NCBI GenBank assembly: GCA_949825065.1 | Contig: OX463845.1 | Span: 21,908,516 to 21,972,515, forward strand | Direction: 5' to 3' | DNA: 64,000 bases | From: Odontocerum albicorne | Lineage: Eukaryota; Arthropoda; Insecta; Trichoptera; Odontoceridae | Shown: in pieces, positions 31,851 to 44,000 of the stretch | How the letters are laid out: every line of letters starts with the position of its first letter | Position numbering within the stretch: the first letter of the stretch is position 1 | Notes under the pieces: model-generated | Databases searched by the model: none | Told to the model about the DNA's origin: nothing | What the model saw: only the letters and a program-made list of their open reading frames with translations | Made by a program: the position numbers and the translations under genes

Positions 31851-32011
31851 TATGTATAATACTAAATTAGCGGAAAAAATAAAACGAAGACATTTTTTGT
31901 AAGAGTTGAAATTTTCCAAAAAGGAAATACATAAGCGTTCTTTGTTCTTCCACAACTTGGGATATTGGACCAATTTTATAATTTGGCTGAGGTGAATATG
32001 TTATTTAGCCA

Positions 32012-32295
32012 AATTTGGATGTGAATACAGAGTGTGAATATTTCAGTTGAGTGTCTGTATTTGGATGTGAATACAGAGTGTGAATGTTTCAGTTGAATGT
32101 CTGTATTTGGATGTGAATACAGAGTGTGAATGTTTCAGTTGAGTGTCTGTATTTGGATGTGAATACAGAGTGTGAATGTTTCAGTTGAGTGTCTGTATTT
32201 GGATGTGAATACAGAGTGTGAATGTTTCAGTTGAGTGTCTGTATTTGGATGTGAATACAGAGTGTGAATGTTTCAGTTGAGTGTCTGTATTTGGA
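32012..32295. repeat. Minisatellite, about 6.2 units of 46 bp
   Basis: Unit starts at 32012, 32058, 32104, 32150, 32196 and 32242, with a partial unit to 32295. Each reads 'tatttggatgtgaatacag', 'agtgtgaatgtttcagttg', 'agtgtctg'. Near-identical, with no spacers. Confidence 0.95.
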
Positions 32296-32579
32296 CAAAC
32301 ATGTGAAATTTATGATAGAATAAGATCACTTTGTCACAGGCCTTGCTCAGTGAGTGCTTACACAAAATGGTGTTTTTTGCACGATTTCCAGCAGTGTTAA
32401 AGCTTCAGACATCCTAACAATAAAAATTATATCGGGGGTAGAAAAATGCGAATCTTTTATTCTCTCAAAAAAAAAATGAAATTAATATTATCAAGGAAAT
32501 ATTTTTTTAAACATTTTTTAGTAATTTGTCGGCATTTGAACAGGCGTCGCGCCAATAAGATTTTGTGGATTTAAGTGTG

Positions 32580-32730
32580 TTCCGTTTGAAGCTGAATCAG
32601 CGAAAACTTGAAATGGCCTAGAATTGTAATAAAAAAAAGTGTTATTATATTGACTCACATAATTATATTATGACTTGAATTTAATGGCACAAATCATCCT
32701 AGTTTGGATGGATTGCTCATTAAAAAAATG
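32580..32730. repeat. Segment shared with the interior of the outer hAT
   Basis: 'tatattgactcacataatt', 'agtttggatggattgctcat' and neighbours match 15790-15885 ('ctatattgactcataattgc', 'gttcgggtggattgcccat'). Probably another relic of the same element or of a third repeat that both carry. Confidence 0.6.
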
Positions 32731-32849
32731 CTTGTTCCGTTCCGGAACGGAACAGTTAAGCTAAGAATTATGCCAAATGTGTAGAAATTTTGTAGTAAAT
32801 ATAAAAAATAAAAAAAAAACATTATTAAAGTGGAAATACATAATTTTTT

Positions 32850-33660
32850 CAATGCCCATGATCGAATGGTTAGCATTCTTGCTAGTCAAGCGGGCATTTC
32901 TGACGCGATTCCTAGAGACTTAACATCGAGACTGGTTTTATTTTAAGGGCTAATTTCATCTGAATTTATGATTTCTATGGCATATAGGTACCATACGATG
33001 TTGTATCCAGACCTCGCTCTTCAATATGCCCTTATAACTAATTCGGATATGTAGATGGGTGGGTACCATACGATGTTGTATCCAAACCTCGCTCTTCAAT
33101 ACATATGTCCTTATAACTAATTCGGATATGTAGATGGGTGGGTACCATACGATGTTGTATCCAGACTTCGCTCTTCAATATGTCCATATAACTAATTCGG
33201 ATATGTAGATGGGTGGGTACCATACGATGTTGTATCCAGACTTCGCTCTTCAATATGTATTTATAACTAATTCGGATATGTAGATGGGTACCATACGATG
33301 TTGTATCCAGACCTCGCTCTTCAATATGCCCTTATAACTAATTCGGATATGTAGATGGGTGGGTACCATACGATGTTGTATCCAGACCTCGCTCTTCAAT
33401 ATGCCCTTATAACTAATTCGGATATGTAGATGGGTACCATACGATGTTGTATCTAGACTTCGCTCTTCAATATGCCCTTATAACTAATTCGGATATGTAG
33501 ATGGGTGGGTACCATACGATGTTGTATCCAGACCTCGCTCTTCAATATGCCCTTATAACTAATTCGGATATGTAGATGGGTACCATACGATGTTGTATCT
33601 AGACTTCGCTCTTCAATATGCCCTTATAACTAATTCGGATATGTAGATGGGTACCATACG
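32850..33660 (+). repeat. SINE-2 whose 3' end is expanded to about nine tandem units (71-80 bp)
   Basis: A SINE-2 head ('gatcgaatggttagcattc', 'tctgacgcgattcctag') at 32850-32960 leads into a tandem array from about 32988. Units read 'ggtaccatacgatgttgtat', 'cagacctcgctcttcaatat', 'cttataactaattcggatat', 'gtagatgggt'. Unit starts lie near 32988, 33062, 33142, 33218, 33288, 33363, 33434, 33510 and 33581. The array ends in the true SINE-2 terminus 'ggtaccatacgaatgaatga' at 33649. Units differ mainly by presence or absence of one extra 'gggt' copy. Confidence 0.88.
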
Positions 33661-34054
33661 AATGAATGATTTAATATCAAAAGAGGTTTTTTGTTAGCAA
33701 GTTTTCAAGATGTCGTCTCGATGCTGTAAAAAGATATTAATACAGGATTTTGGTAATAAATATCAAGAAACAAAAGAAAAATAAATCACCAGCGATTAGA
33801 TTCAATACGATAATACTGCATAATGCCGAGACGAGCATGTTATAAATGTATCTCAATTAGTAAATACCTCCACAAAAAAGGCTAGCATTTGTTTGTCGGA
33901 TGAGTCAACTAATTCTAGGGGACAGATAGATTAGCACGGCAAGTATGTTAGATCTCGCGAGAGATGAGGCCACTCTATATGATACAGGATGCCTAATGCG
34001 AAATATTCAAAGAGGTCATAGTGTAGATATTTTCGAATGAAAAGCGTATGTGAA

Positions 34055-34335
34055 CACTGTGTTGTATTATATTACACTTTCGTTTTACACAGCACAATCT
34101 GGCGTGCTAGTTACCATGTAATACCAGGTAATCTCTTTGAACCAATCAGAAAGATGTTCGAGTCCTTAAGTAAACTCCAGACTGAAATTCTTTATAAAAA
34201 TCTGGGTTCCAATGGGAATATAACTCGCAACCCCCGGGATGAAATATCGCGTTTTACCAATTATGCCACGGAGGTCATCGATCACGATATTGTACCTGGC
34301 GGATTTGTTGCCATGTGACAATCTCTTCTCTTTGT
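34055..34335 (-). mobile_element. SINE-1, reverse, plus a tail scrap
   Basis: 'tattatattacactttcgt', 'aaccaatcagaaagatg', 'aactcgcaacccccgggatg' and 'gccacggaggtcatc' give one copy to 34280. A second tail scrap 'tacctggcggatttgttgcc' follows at 34288-34335. The stretch 34336-35204 holds nothing recognised. Confidence 0.8.
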
Positions 34336-35204
34336 TTCATATTGCCAGAACAGGTGTTTTTATATTATCAACGTTAATAAGAAAATAAAATAAATCACTA
34401 ACTACACTAATGGTCCAGAGATGCTGAAGATAGTGCAAAGTAATAGAGCAGGGCTGAATCGAGATGATCGCCATTCACCATAGCCACGAACACTCTAACA
34501 AGAATAAGGTGAACAAGAAGTTCCCTCTATTACCATATTTAATATTTAACAGTTTACGAGTATATCAATCACCCTGTATCGTCGTAGTCTATAAACAACA
34601 CAGTATTGCCTTGTGAGCGAATTGAGTTAACTCCTTGAAAAGATAAACGATCGGCGAGCGACAGTGACAGTGCACTCGGAGACTGATGGCGATCCAATTA
34701 GATTCTAAACAGCAAATAGGAGTTCCCAATTGAAAATGGGTTTGTAGGTAATGAAAAACAATCAGCGAATGACGTAAATAAATTGTAGTCCCGAAATGTT
34801 GTTAGTAAATTTCAAGTCGATCCTGCAGTTTAAGCAACAAATTGCACGTTCAATTTAAAAAATATATATTGAAGAGGACGCGAATTAAGCGGAATTGTAT
34901 AACATATTGTGGCAATTACTCTATATTCGAAGCTTTGAATTATTGTTCCAGGAATTGAAAATCTGTTCTAGTGGAGGTTCTCTTTAATTTCTTAATTTTG
35001 AGGTATGATGTTTCTTTTTGTCGTTTCAGCTTTTATTTTGATTCAGAACATACAAATGCAATGTTTGTCTATAATGATACTAGTAGATGTGTATGTTTGT
35101 ATATGTATGGGCTTTAATATGTAAAGGTAAATGAAACATTATGTCAATGTGATTTATTCTTACTTTACACGTAAATGCCCATTTTAACCGGCCCGTCAAG
35201 TATT

Positions 35205-35645
35205 TTTTTTCTTTTTTTATCGCGTGCTCAATGCAGAGCGTCGTGATCCTTTGCTATTTCTGGAACTTGGTGCACCACCTGTCTCCATCCTTCCCGGTTC
35301 TGGGGCATGTTAAATGCAGCGTTCAAATAGGATCCTGTTAACTCTTTTATTTGGTCTCTCCATATTATAGAACATCTTCCTTTTTCTCGGTTTCTCTCAA
35401 CTGTCTCCGTGATCGCAGCATCTCTAGACTTTCGTTATTCTTACTGGCATCATGCCTAAAGTTTGTTAGGATTATTTTCCTGCATGTTGTTGGGTTTTTA
35501 ATTCTTAGATATTAGATACATTGGTGCGCCTTGCGGTCCATGGGATACGGAGTATTCGCTTTCAACACCATATTTTGAAGGCATCTATCATATTTTTTCC
35601 CTACATCGTCCATGTTTCTACTCCATCCAGTGTTATAGAGAATGT
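35205..35645 (-). mobile_element. LINE family B 3' part
   Basis: On the minus strand: 'gctccatccagtg' region, then KRILRIPWTARRTNVSN-like, FRHDASKNNESLEMLRSR, a GR-poor linker, then PEPGRMETGGAPSSRNSKGS and the poly-A end (complement of 'tattttttttctttttttat'). Here no SINE-1 abuts the 3' end, unlike three other copies. Confidence 0.8.
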
Positions 35646-36314
35646 TAGAGATTTAACTAAACGAATAATTAAATATTAAAAAACATGTATGTTTAATTTT
35701 TCTTATATACAAAAAAGTATGGAAAAATTTAATTATTCATGTATGGTATTGTATTCGAAAAAAATCAATTATTAGGTACATCCGTATTTTTGTATTTCAT
35801 ATAACTTAATGTTTAGTTTTCACAAACATCAGAATACACTAATAGATTTGAATGGCATTCACGATGTACTGATTATTTTTACATAATGAATCAACAATTA
35901 AACAATGCGTGCTTGAGGTGCAACTGCACTATTTTTCCGCATTCGGTGCGAATGTTCGCGCTTTATGATGAAAGTAAAATCAAAACAGTCATGCGACGCG
36001 ACAAGTCTCAGTGAAACAATTTATTGTATATTGAGTTGTACGTAACATATGTCAGTCACTGTCGTGCTTTGTGTCATGTCTCCAATGGTACTGGAATATT
36101 ATTAGAAGACGCACGAAAGTAAGCAATATTAATTAAAAATGCCGACGTGTAACCGAGACACTGACGAAGGACAACTAACCTGATTGCAATCAACTCGAGT
36201 AAGTCACACAATCGGTAGAAACATCCTTTCAATGCTTTGTTATTTATTGAATTTATGTGTGCATTTTTAATATTTTAGATCATCTAGTCTAGTTCTAAAT
36301 ATTTTTATCTTTTC

Positions 36315-36505
36315 AAAAAGGGATAGGAATTTACCAATATAGCGCTGTATCATTGCACATAATATGTTCACAAGAACTTATGTTAGGCAGAAAACTAAGC
36401 GTCAGTACAACAAAAAGGGATAGGAATTTACCAATATAGCGCTGTATCATTGCACATATGTTCACAAGAACTTATGTTAGGCAGAAAACTAAGCGCCAGT
36501 ACAAC
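36315..36505. repeat. Recent tandem duplication, 97 + 94 bp
   Basis: 'aaaaagggataggaatttac' to 'ggcagaaaactaagcg.cagtacaac' occurs at 36315-36411 and 36412-36505. The copies differ by one base change and a 3-bp deletion. Flanks (35646-36314, 36506-37159) hold nothing else apart from a tRNA-like scrap at 36850-36920 ('gaattgagcccgagacgcc'). Confidence 0.93.
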
Positions 36506-37159
36506 AAAAAATGTATGAAAAAAGATCTGAATAGTGATTTCATATTTGTTGGGTCGTAGAGCAGGGACAATCTCATTATTTTTATAACATGTAGACAGAC
36601 TGGGTTAGGTATAAATATGCCTAGTTTTGGGCGTTTCTATGAAATAGTGCATTTATGAAATTTATAAAACGTTTTTACACTGAGAGTTGTCAAATATCAA
36701 GGACTTGTTGGATTGTTATGTGTAAATTTTGCGGGTGAAAGTCAGCTGTCTTAGAGAAGGCAATGAGTCAAGTGAGACGACTGTTATAGGCTATGTGTGT
36801 TGCGTAGAATATGGCAAAGATGAATAAAATTAAATCAGATCGGGACCTAGCGGGAATTGAGCCCGAGACGCCACAGCGCTAAGCAAGAATGCTTATTATT
36901 GGGCTACGGCGACGATCAACTTTGCATTATCGCATCTGAATTGGGTTCTGCCCTCTTACAAGAAAGCTGCAAGCTCTGCAATCGATCGTCCTAGATACAA
37001 TTGAAATAATAATCTTCTGAGTAAAAAGAATCATTTTCAATTAGCTAAAAAAATTGTCGATACAGCGCGGCGGTATTTTCTTTTAATAAATACCTACATA
37101 TTCGATAGATAATGTACTATATAGTAGAGATTCGAGTTGGTTGAATATCATACATGCAT

Positions 37160-37350
37160 ACCATCACACCATTTCCCTGTCGGGATAGGTAGATAGAACA
37201 GAGCACCATACTTTCATATCTCGACACACACACACACATCCTTATTCATCACACACCTTTTACATTCATATTCCTTCTCATACAACTTCTACGATTTCTC
37301 TAACTTTCTACGTTTCCTTTTATCAGAATATCATTCACTTGATACAACCA
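37160..37350 (-). mobile_element. LINE family A 3' end
   Basis: 'caccatttccctgtcgggat' and 'tcagaatatcattcacttga' are the complement of the family A terminus and of the QVNDIL region. Includes an ACAC run at 37218-37229. Confidence 0.75.
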
Positions 37351-37721
37351 TCGAAGTCGAATTTTTTTGCCGACTCCATAACACTGCTAGAAATATACTT
37401 GCATGCCCTTATTAGTTGCCTCAAATATTTTTTTAAAGTGTACAATGTTTGTTATTTGTCAGTGTTATATAAATAATTCTTATTTTACGAGTACTATAAT
37501 AGTTTTCAATGTGACAGCCAAGGCGATGTTTTTATTAATGTGACTCTCAGCTACGTTATCAAGTCCGAAAGATCTATTACATTTTAAGGAAGTGTTTTAA
37601 GTTACGAAAGTATATTCAATCTCTGTATATAGGAACACTGAGGCTTCATCCATATGGCAGATATTCTATAAAATGTTGGATAACTGAGTAACATTTTAAG
37701 AAATTTGATTCGAAGTAGAAT

Positions 37722-38172
37722 AAGCTATAAAAACTCCGCAAGACCTTACAGTCGTAGATTTACAATAAATAGTTTTTTTTTGCCTGAATCACAAGAATGC
37801 TGTATAAACTCCAGAAGATCTTCATCCACAGGATTTACAAAAATAGTTGTTTTTGGTATGAACCACAATAATGCTGTACAAACTCCAAAATACCTTACAC
37901 ATATACTATAGGATTCACAACAAACAGTTTTTTTGTTGTTTGGACCACAAGTATGCCGTATAAACTCCGAGAGATCTTACACAATAGTGTTTTTTTGGCC
38001 GAAAGACCTTACAAAATAAAGTGTTTTTTGTCTGAACCACAAGAAAACTATAAACTCCGAAAGACCTTACAATCATAGATTTACAGTAAAAAGTTTTTTT
38101 GCCTGCACTGTAAGAATGCTGTATAAACTTCGAAAGACCTAACACCAAAGACGTACAATAAATAGTTGTTTT
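37722..38172. repeat. Diverged tandem array, about six to seven ~70-bp units
   Basis: Units show 'ctgtataaactccgaaagac', 'cttacaatcatagatttaca', 'gtaaaaagtttttttgcctg' and 'accacaagaatg'. Copies begin near 37728, 37800, 37872, 37954, 38043 and 38110, with a shortened unit around 37990-38030. Confidence 0.85.
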
Positions 38173-38939
38173 CCAATACAAGCATGCATATTAAAGAAAG
38201 TAAATGCATCAGTGGAGAAACAAATTGTCGATATTGAAAATTACCAATTGAAGCCATTGGTGAAATTCCAATTTATTTACACAAAGACTTTTACATATTG
38301 CGAGATAGCATTTCCTTCAGTGCATTTTTCAATTAGCCAAGAGAACTGCGGCTGAGGTTCGGATATCAAGAACAGTTTAGCTTATTTTGTACCTGATTGT
38401 ACATTTGTTTTCCCAGCAAAATTTTATATTTATATTGTCCTTGGGACACGTGTCTAAAAGTTGGATCAATACTTTCTTGTTTTTGGTCCATGGCAATTTG
38501 CCACTTCACGTGAAATCGCTACGCTACTTATCATGGGCAATAAAAGGGCCCACGACTGCTATTTTATGCAGATGAGGGTCGATTTACAAAATCGTAAGAT
38601 TTGTTGAATTAAAATACAATAACCACTAACACGTATTTAAATTAAGATGATGGTACGAAAACTGTGTTGGAAAAAAAATGCGAGAGTGTCGCACCCCTGC
38701 ATTAAAAAAACTCAATATATTTAAAATTTTCGGATTGTAATTATGCTCGACTTGAACAGGAAAAATGTCACCAATGTGATACATACATAGTTCAATAGAC
38801 TGCACCGCGTGTCTCTATGATAATTTTTTTTAGTAACGAACTATTTATTTATTTAATACTGTGTTAATTGTCAAGTAGCAACCTCTTCCAACTAACTATG
38901 CAATTGTTTTACACATTTTTGAGTGAAAGGTGGGGGATT
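38173..38939. other. Non-coding stretch, no feature recognised
   Basis: A segment at 38685-38760 beginning 'gagtgtcgcacccctgc' resembles 5175-5230. Nothing else. Confidence 0.3.
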
Positions 38940-39255
38940 TACGTTATTGCTATCCAGGGTTGTTTGAACTTCAGGACTTAGACGCTTTATAAGTATATGT
39001 ACTAGTATATTAACTCCATGGCTAGTTGTTTTTCTTCTCCCATGACGTCGGAACTACTCGTAAGTCCATCGTCGCGACTATTCTTTTCACACTCAGGTGT
39101 GTAGCCGCCGGAGGAATCCTTTTGGGCAGTTTCTTCGTCGTAACTAAATTAGGTTGCGCTAATAATAATTAAAGAAGATTTCCATCTTCTAGTATAAATC
39201 GCGCTGGATGGGGACTTATGTTGTCCCCCATAACAATGAGGGTGGTGGTGGGATC
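38940..39255 (+). mobile_element. LINE family F 3' end, copy 1
   Basis: Coding scrap 'tgtttgaacttcaggactta' matches 62555-62575. It is followed by a 3' untranslated region: 'attcttttcacactcaggtg', 'ttttgggcagtttcttcg', 'cgctggatggggactta' and 'gtcccccataacaatgag', ending 'ggtggtggtgggatct'. The same order occurs at 62620-62800 and 62980-63190. TACTCGTA lies at 39055, where the other two copies lack about 6 bp. Confidence 0.8.
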
Positions 39256-40437
39256 TAACTGAACTGAAATATTGATGTAGAAAAAAGTATACAATAACAA
39301 AACAACTTTAATGAGAGGACCCGTTTTAAAGTGGGCATTTACATAAAAAGGAAGAAAAAAACACAAATTACTTAATGTCACTTTATCTACACACACTTGC
39401 TAGATTCAGGGACAATAGGGGGCATTGAGAAGAAACTGAGTATTAAGAAAACCCTTAAAAAATAGTTACCATGTTACCATAATATGTTGGTTCAACGGTC
39501 GTATAATGTAAGGGTTGCTTTATTTTCCAAGGAAACGTACATTGTAAAATGCAAGTTACAACTGATTTGTCTAAAAAACAAGATGACAGGTCTTACCAAG
39601 CGAGTTTTGGCATGTATGTAGTTGCGCGCACTTTCGACTTACGCGGGTAATCTTACAAGTCCAGCTTGCAGCAGCAGGAATCTGTGCATGTTATGTCAAG
39701 TTAACTGTACAATACTACAAAAATGTGAGAAATCTTCAATCACTATTAGACTGAAAAACTGCGACATTAAAAAAATATAATGCGGACACAACTACATTTA
39801 CAATTTTATTGTTAGTTGAGATAGAGATAAAGTTTTTCCGAAGGGGCGATGAAAAAAATATCTTAGAAAAAGGACGGTGAACCAAAAAAGTTTGAGAAAT
39901 TCTGATGTATTTTATTGTGGTATTTGTATTCAGTCACAGTCTGAATTTTGATTGTGTTTTGTAAAAATTGTTATTGGTTAAAATCGACCACAAATGAATA
40001 TGTACATATCACCATTAGCGAACAAATGCTGGTGAGCTTTGAAGTCCAAGTCAAAGTTGTATGAACAGTACCATGAGACCGCATTGGTGGACATTGTAAA
40101 ACACTGGTCAGTCATATACTTTAAATCTTAACTATTTGAGAGAAGCCATTAACTGCGCGAGATTGAGGCAATTTATTTAGGCAGTCTATCTTAAGAGCAA
40201 TGATCGCAGTTGCGCAAAGCATCACAGGCGATAAAACGATTTTTATTAAGAACATTTTATTGGGTACTTTAAAAATGAATAGCGAAAGGTTCACAAATAT
40301 ATTTCATTGAGCGAGGATTCAACAGTTTGGGATGAAGACAGCAACAATCCTGTCCTGATCCTCAAAGAGCAAATAATGGAAAGTTTGAAACACGAGGGTG
40401 TGCATAACAATGCATACGATATATGCGAAAAGTATTG
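39256..40437. other. Non-coding stretch, no feature recognised
   Basis: Nothing with coding or repeat character shared with the rest of the window was seen. Confidence 0.3.
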
Positions 40438-40868
40438 TATTGTAATTTATTTAATCAAATACTGTTTATTCCACTTCTTGTAACGGTATACCCCTATCGG
40501 TTTCAAGTTTTTTCCCCTCATGATCAGGGGGAGCACAAACAAGCTTGAATTCTATTCGACCTGGTACCGACATACACACTTCTAACGGTAATCGTTCGGG
40601 TTGGGATTGTGGGTGGAGGGAGGTAGCAGACAACTTCAGCGAGCAGCAGCGAGATTCTGGGAATAAATGTGTTTTCCAGATGTTCACCCTGATGCACTGA
40701 CTTTCTAGGGCCTCCAACCTGTCCAATTTATGGATTTTTAATTTATGCTCCCTGATGATGAGGTGAAAATCTTGAAACCGGTAGGGTTATACCGTTACAA
40801 AAAGTGGAATAAAGTATTTGATAAAAACAAATTACAATGTCTTTAAACCTCCACAATGTTAATGCCTT
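40438..40868. mobile_element. Foldback element with ~95-bp inverted arms (Penelope-like motif)
   Basis: Left arm 40438-40536 and right arm 40745-40839 are inverted copies: 'atcaaatactgtttattcc', 'taacggtatacccctatcgg', 'tttcaag' and its counterpart 'cttgaaaccggtagggttat', 'accgttac', 'tggaataaagtatttgat'. Each arm contains a CTGATGA/CTGATCA word followed by GAAAC, a pair of words seen in the tails of many Penelope-like retroelements. The 26 bp beyond the right arm ('aaacctccacaatg') also flank the related hairpin at 54823-54960. The minus-strand frame at 40466-40726 is read through the arm and loop and is not a credible gene. Confidence 0.7.
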
Positions 40869-40884
40869 AACTATAAATAATATA

Positions 40885-41065
40885 CTGTTTTGTATTGCAC
40901 TTTCGCTGTATGCAGTATAAACAGACGGGTTCATTGCCATGTACCAATCTCGTCCAACTAAACTGAAACATCTTAAAAGTGAAAATATATTTTTTAAAAG
41001 AAAAATTGTCCAACGGGAATCGAAGACACGCGTTTTACCAAATAAGCTACGGAGATCGTCAAAGG
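40885..41065 (-). mobile_element. SINE-1, reverse
   Basis: 'tgtattgcactttcgctgt', 'gacgggttcattgccatg', 'acgggaatcgaagacacgcg', 'agctacggagatcgtc'. Confidence 0.8.
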
Positions 41066-44000
41066 CGTTTTTATGAAAATTATAAAGGGGAGATTTGATC
41101 TCTCTTAACTCAACGGGGCGTACCAGGGTCATGGTGATGCAATGACGACAATCACTGCTTTTGATAAGGGTTTTTACATTATTCGAGAACTGTCGCTCGA
41201 CTTATTTCTTTAGGGGTCAAAGCATTCAGTTCTAAAAATATACTGTTATGTCTTGTGTATTATATAATACATAAATTAAATGTCTTGTCTTCTATAAAAT
41301 GTTATGTCTTGTGTATTATATATAAATGAAAAATCAAATTTTAAATGTTTTTTAATAACCATGTACAGCACCGTATAAATACTAGAATAGGTGGATGGCT
41401 GCCGCTCGATACTCGGAGATTTCGGCTCACTTTATGCTTTTCCGGTGAAAAATAGCAGGGTGAAGAGATTCCTCTTTAGCAGTTAGAAGTTGGTCGTAAG
41501 TAAAATACAGTAGACTGGAGTGAACTGAGAATGTATTTTTGACGTTTTGCGCTCCTTGTGTGCGGCCAATCGCTCATCGTAAGCGCCTATTTTCGCCCAT
41601 GCATCCCGTCATGACTTGCCGAGATATTACATATCTCGCACGTTTTCGCATGCATGAGCCGGTCGGTTTGATAGTAGCTCTCGCGAAGGCCGCGCATAAG
41701 GAACTATCGTTTTAGCAGAAGGCCGCGCATAAGGACTATCGTTTTAGCAGATTTTTATATTGTAGGGTTTGATTATATATGTTTTAATGCCCCATGGACT
41801 TTGTTTCCTATCGCTATACACCGTTCGATATATCCCTCGTAATTCTTCCATCATCTGAGAAAATACTACCTAACATAAATAGCAGAATTTTTCAGCACAT
41901 TTTCACTGCGAACCAAATTTTACGAACATGCTGTGCTGAGAATTTTGGAGATTTAAACATTTATATAAAAAAAGATTTTAGTATCGAGTATGCTTTCGAT
42001 TGCTGATAGTGATGTGCAAATATATATGTACTGTCCAGTCGGGTGTATTCAAGGTAACGATGTTTTTATTCTCGCTGCACCGACGCTTTCAGGTTCGTGC
42101 ACACGTACCTATATAAACGTTTTACCTTTAATCGAATATTTTTTATTTCAATATAAATTAGCATTATTACTTACATTTCTATTCTTCCAGTTTTTGTATA
42201 CGCATAATTTAATGTTTATTCTTACTACTTATATTTACTTAGAACGTTATTGAATATAATTTAAAAACGTTAAGCGATTCTCTTGATATGTAGAGCTGTT
42301 CCATATTTTTTTTTTCTTTAATATATATTCAAATAATAAGAGTCTCTCCCTCCATAATACTAATGATTCATCAATCGACCATTGTATTTAAGGATCAAAA
42401 GTAATGTTCATCCTTTCGTTAAAAAAAATCGACCAACGGCTTGATGTTTCCTAAGCTCGATACATCTTCATTACAGTTGAAGTATACGCAAAATCAATAA
42501 AAAAATATTTCTAGACGTAAACTGTGCGAATGCAGGAATATTGAAAAGGTAATGAATGCTTTTTCCAATTATCATTCGAACAAATGCTGTATTCAGTAAT
42601 AGCCAATTTCCAATAAATACTTTGAAATCATCTTTGGTAATATCCCTCCAACGTCCGATCGCCTTTTATCGCTTTCTGAATGACATAAAACTTCTATTGC
42701 GTACGCGTTAGTTTGACTAACAAGATTCTAAACAGTGTAACACAATTTGCCAATAGATTGAAATAATCAATAGGCTCTTTTTTTTTTAATTTCGATTTTT
42801 ATCCCAGGTGTTCCAGAAAAAGGCTGATTCGAAAGAATCAGTCGAAGCAACACAAACACTCTTTCAAATCAGCGTTTATTTCTTAGCCGAAAATACGTAA
42901 CTGTGAAGAAAGAAATATAAAAGTAGTTCCATGTATTGATAAACAATTTATATACTAAAACTACGGTATATTTAATAACAGGTCACCAAAAAACAATATT
43001 ATTATAAAAGTTTCATGTTTTTTTATAACTACGAGATAAACTAATTCAGTGATATTTGTTAGCTTTCCGTTTATACAGGTGTATACGAGCCTTTACATAA
43101 GCGATCAGCAAAAATGCGTCAAATAACTGATCCATACGAGATACTGATAAAAACTGACTCAACAGAACACGCCTGGCGTATGTTTGTTGGCACGAGGCGT
43201 GTCGTCAGCACTGAACGTGTATTATTGTTATAATATTTCACTACTCACCCATATATCGCATATACTCGTATATGACTTTTCCTTTCACCCATATATTACT
43301 TATCATTTTCACTTTTCTATCACCATTACTTTTGATTTCGAAACATTCATTTTCATAGAATTAATTTGACTTATCAAACCAAATTCTGCAAATCATCTTT
43401 ATTTTGACAATTATAATATTTCACAAGGAAAATTTTCATTTAACAAAAACAAAATGAGGGTTATCGAAATTATTTCCAACTTTACAGTTGATATTTATGC
43501 ATGAAAGAACAAAGGTAAGATTTAATATTTTAATAATGAAGATAATTTTACCACATCCATATATGATATTTAAGTAAACATCGATTATTTATGTATTTCC
43601 TCTGCGATTTTAGAAATGTTCGGAATAATTCCCCAAGTTTCAGAAAACTTCTCAGGGAATAAATAATTCGGAAAGTTTCTCTCTTAGACTATAATCACGG
43701 TTCACTTGGAAAATACACATGGGAAAATATTATACATTTAACATGGAAAAAGTTGTGATAGTTTCAAACGATTGCCGTTAACTATTGTATTATTGGGCAG
43801 TTCGTTGTGATATATAGTTATCAATAATCTAAAAACTTGTATTTGTTGTTTTAAATTTTAGATGAAACACAAGGAGTGGTTTATTCATTATTATTTCAAC
43901 ATTTTACTGTCCAATATACAAATGGCGAGTTTTAAGTTTAAGTTATAAAGCAATCTCTTTAAATAAACCAGACAAGAGTTACGTATAGTAAGTAGTGACC

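Noticed and set aside
40466..40726. 86-codon minus-strand open frame
   Set aside because: It is read through the arm and loop of a foldback element, shows no domain, and its arm part is shared with a non-coding hairpin at 54823-54960.
40752..40800. Active hammerhead ribozyme
   Set aside because: CTGATGA and GAAA are present, but the 15 nt between them do not form a convincing stem II and stem III has a mismatch next to the core. Kept only as a possible decayed motif.
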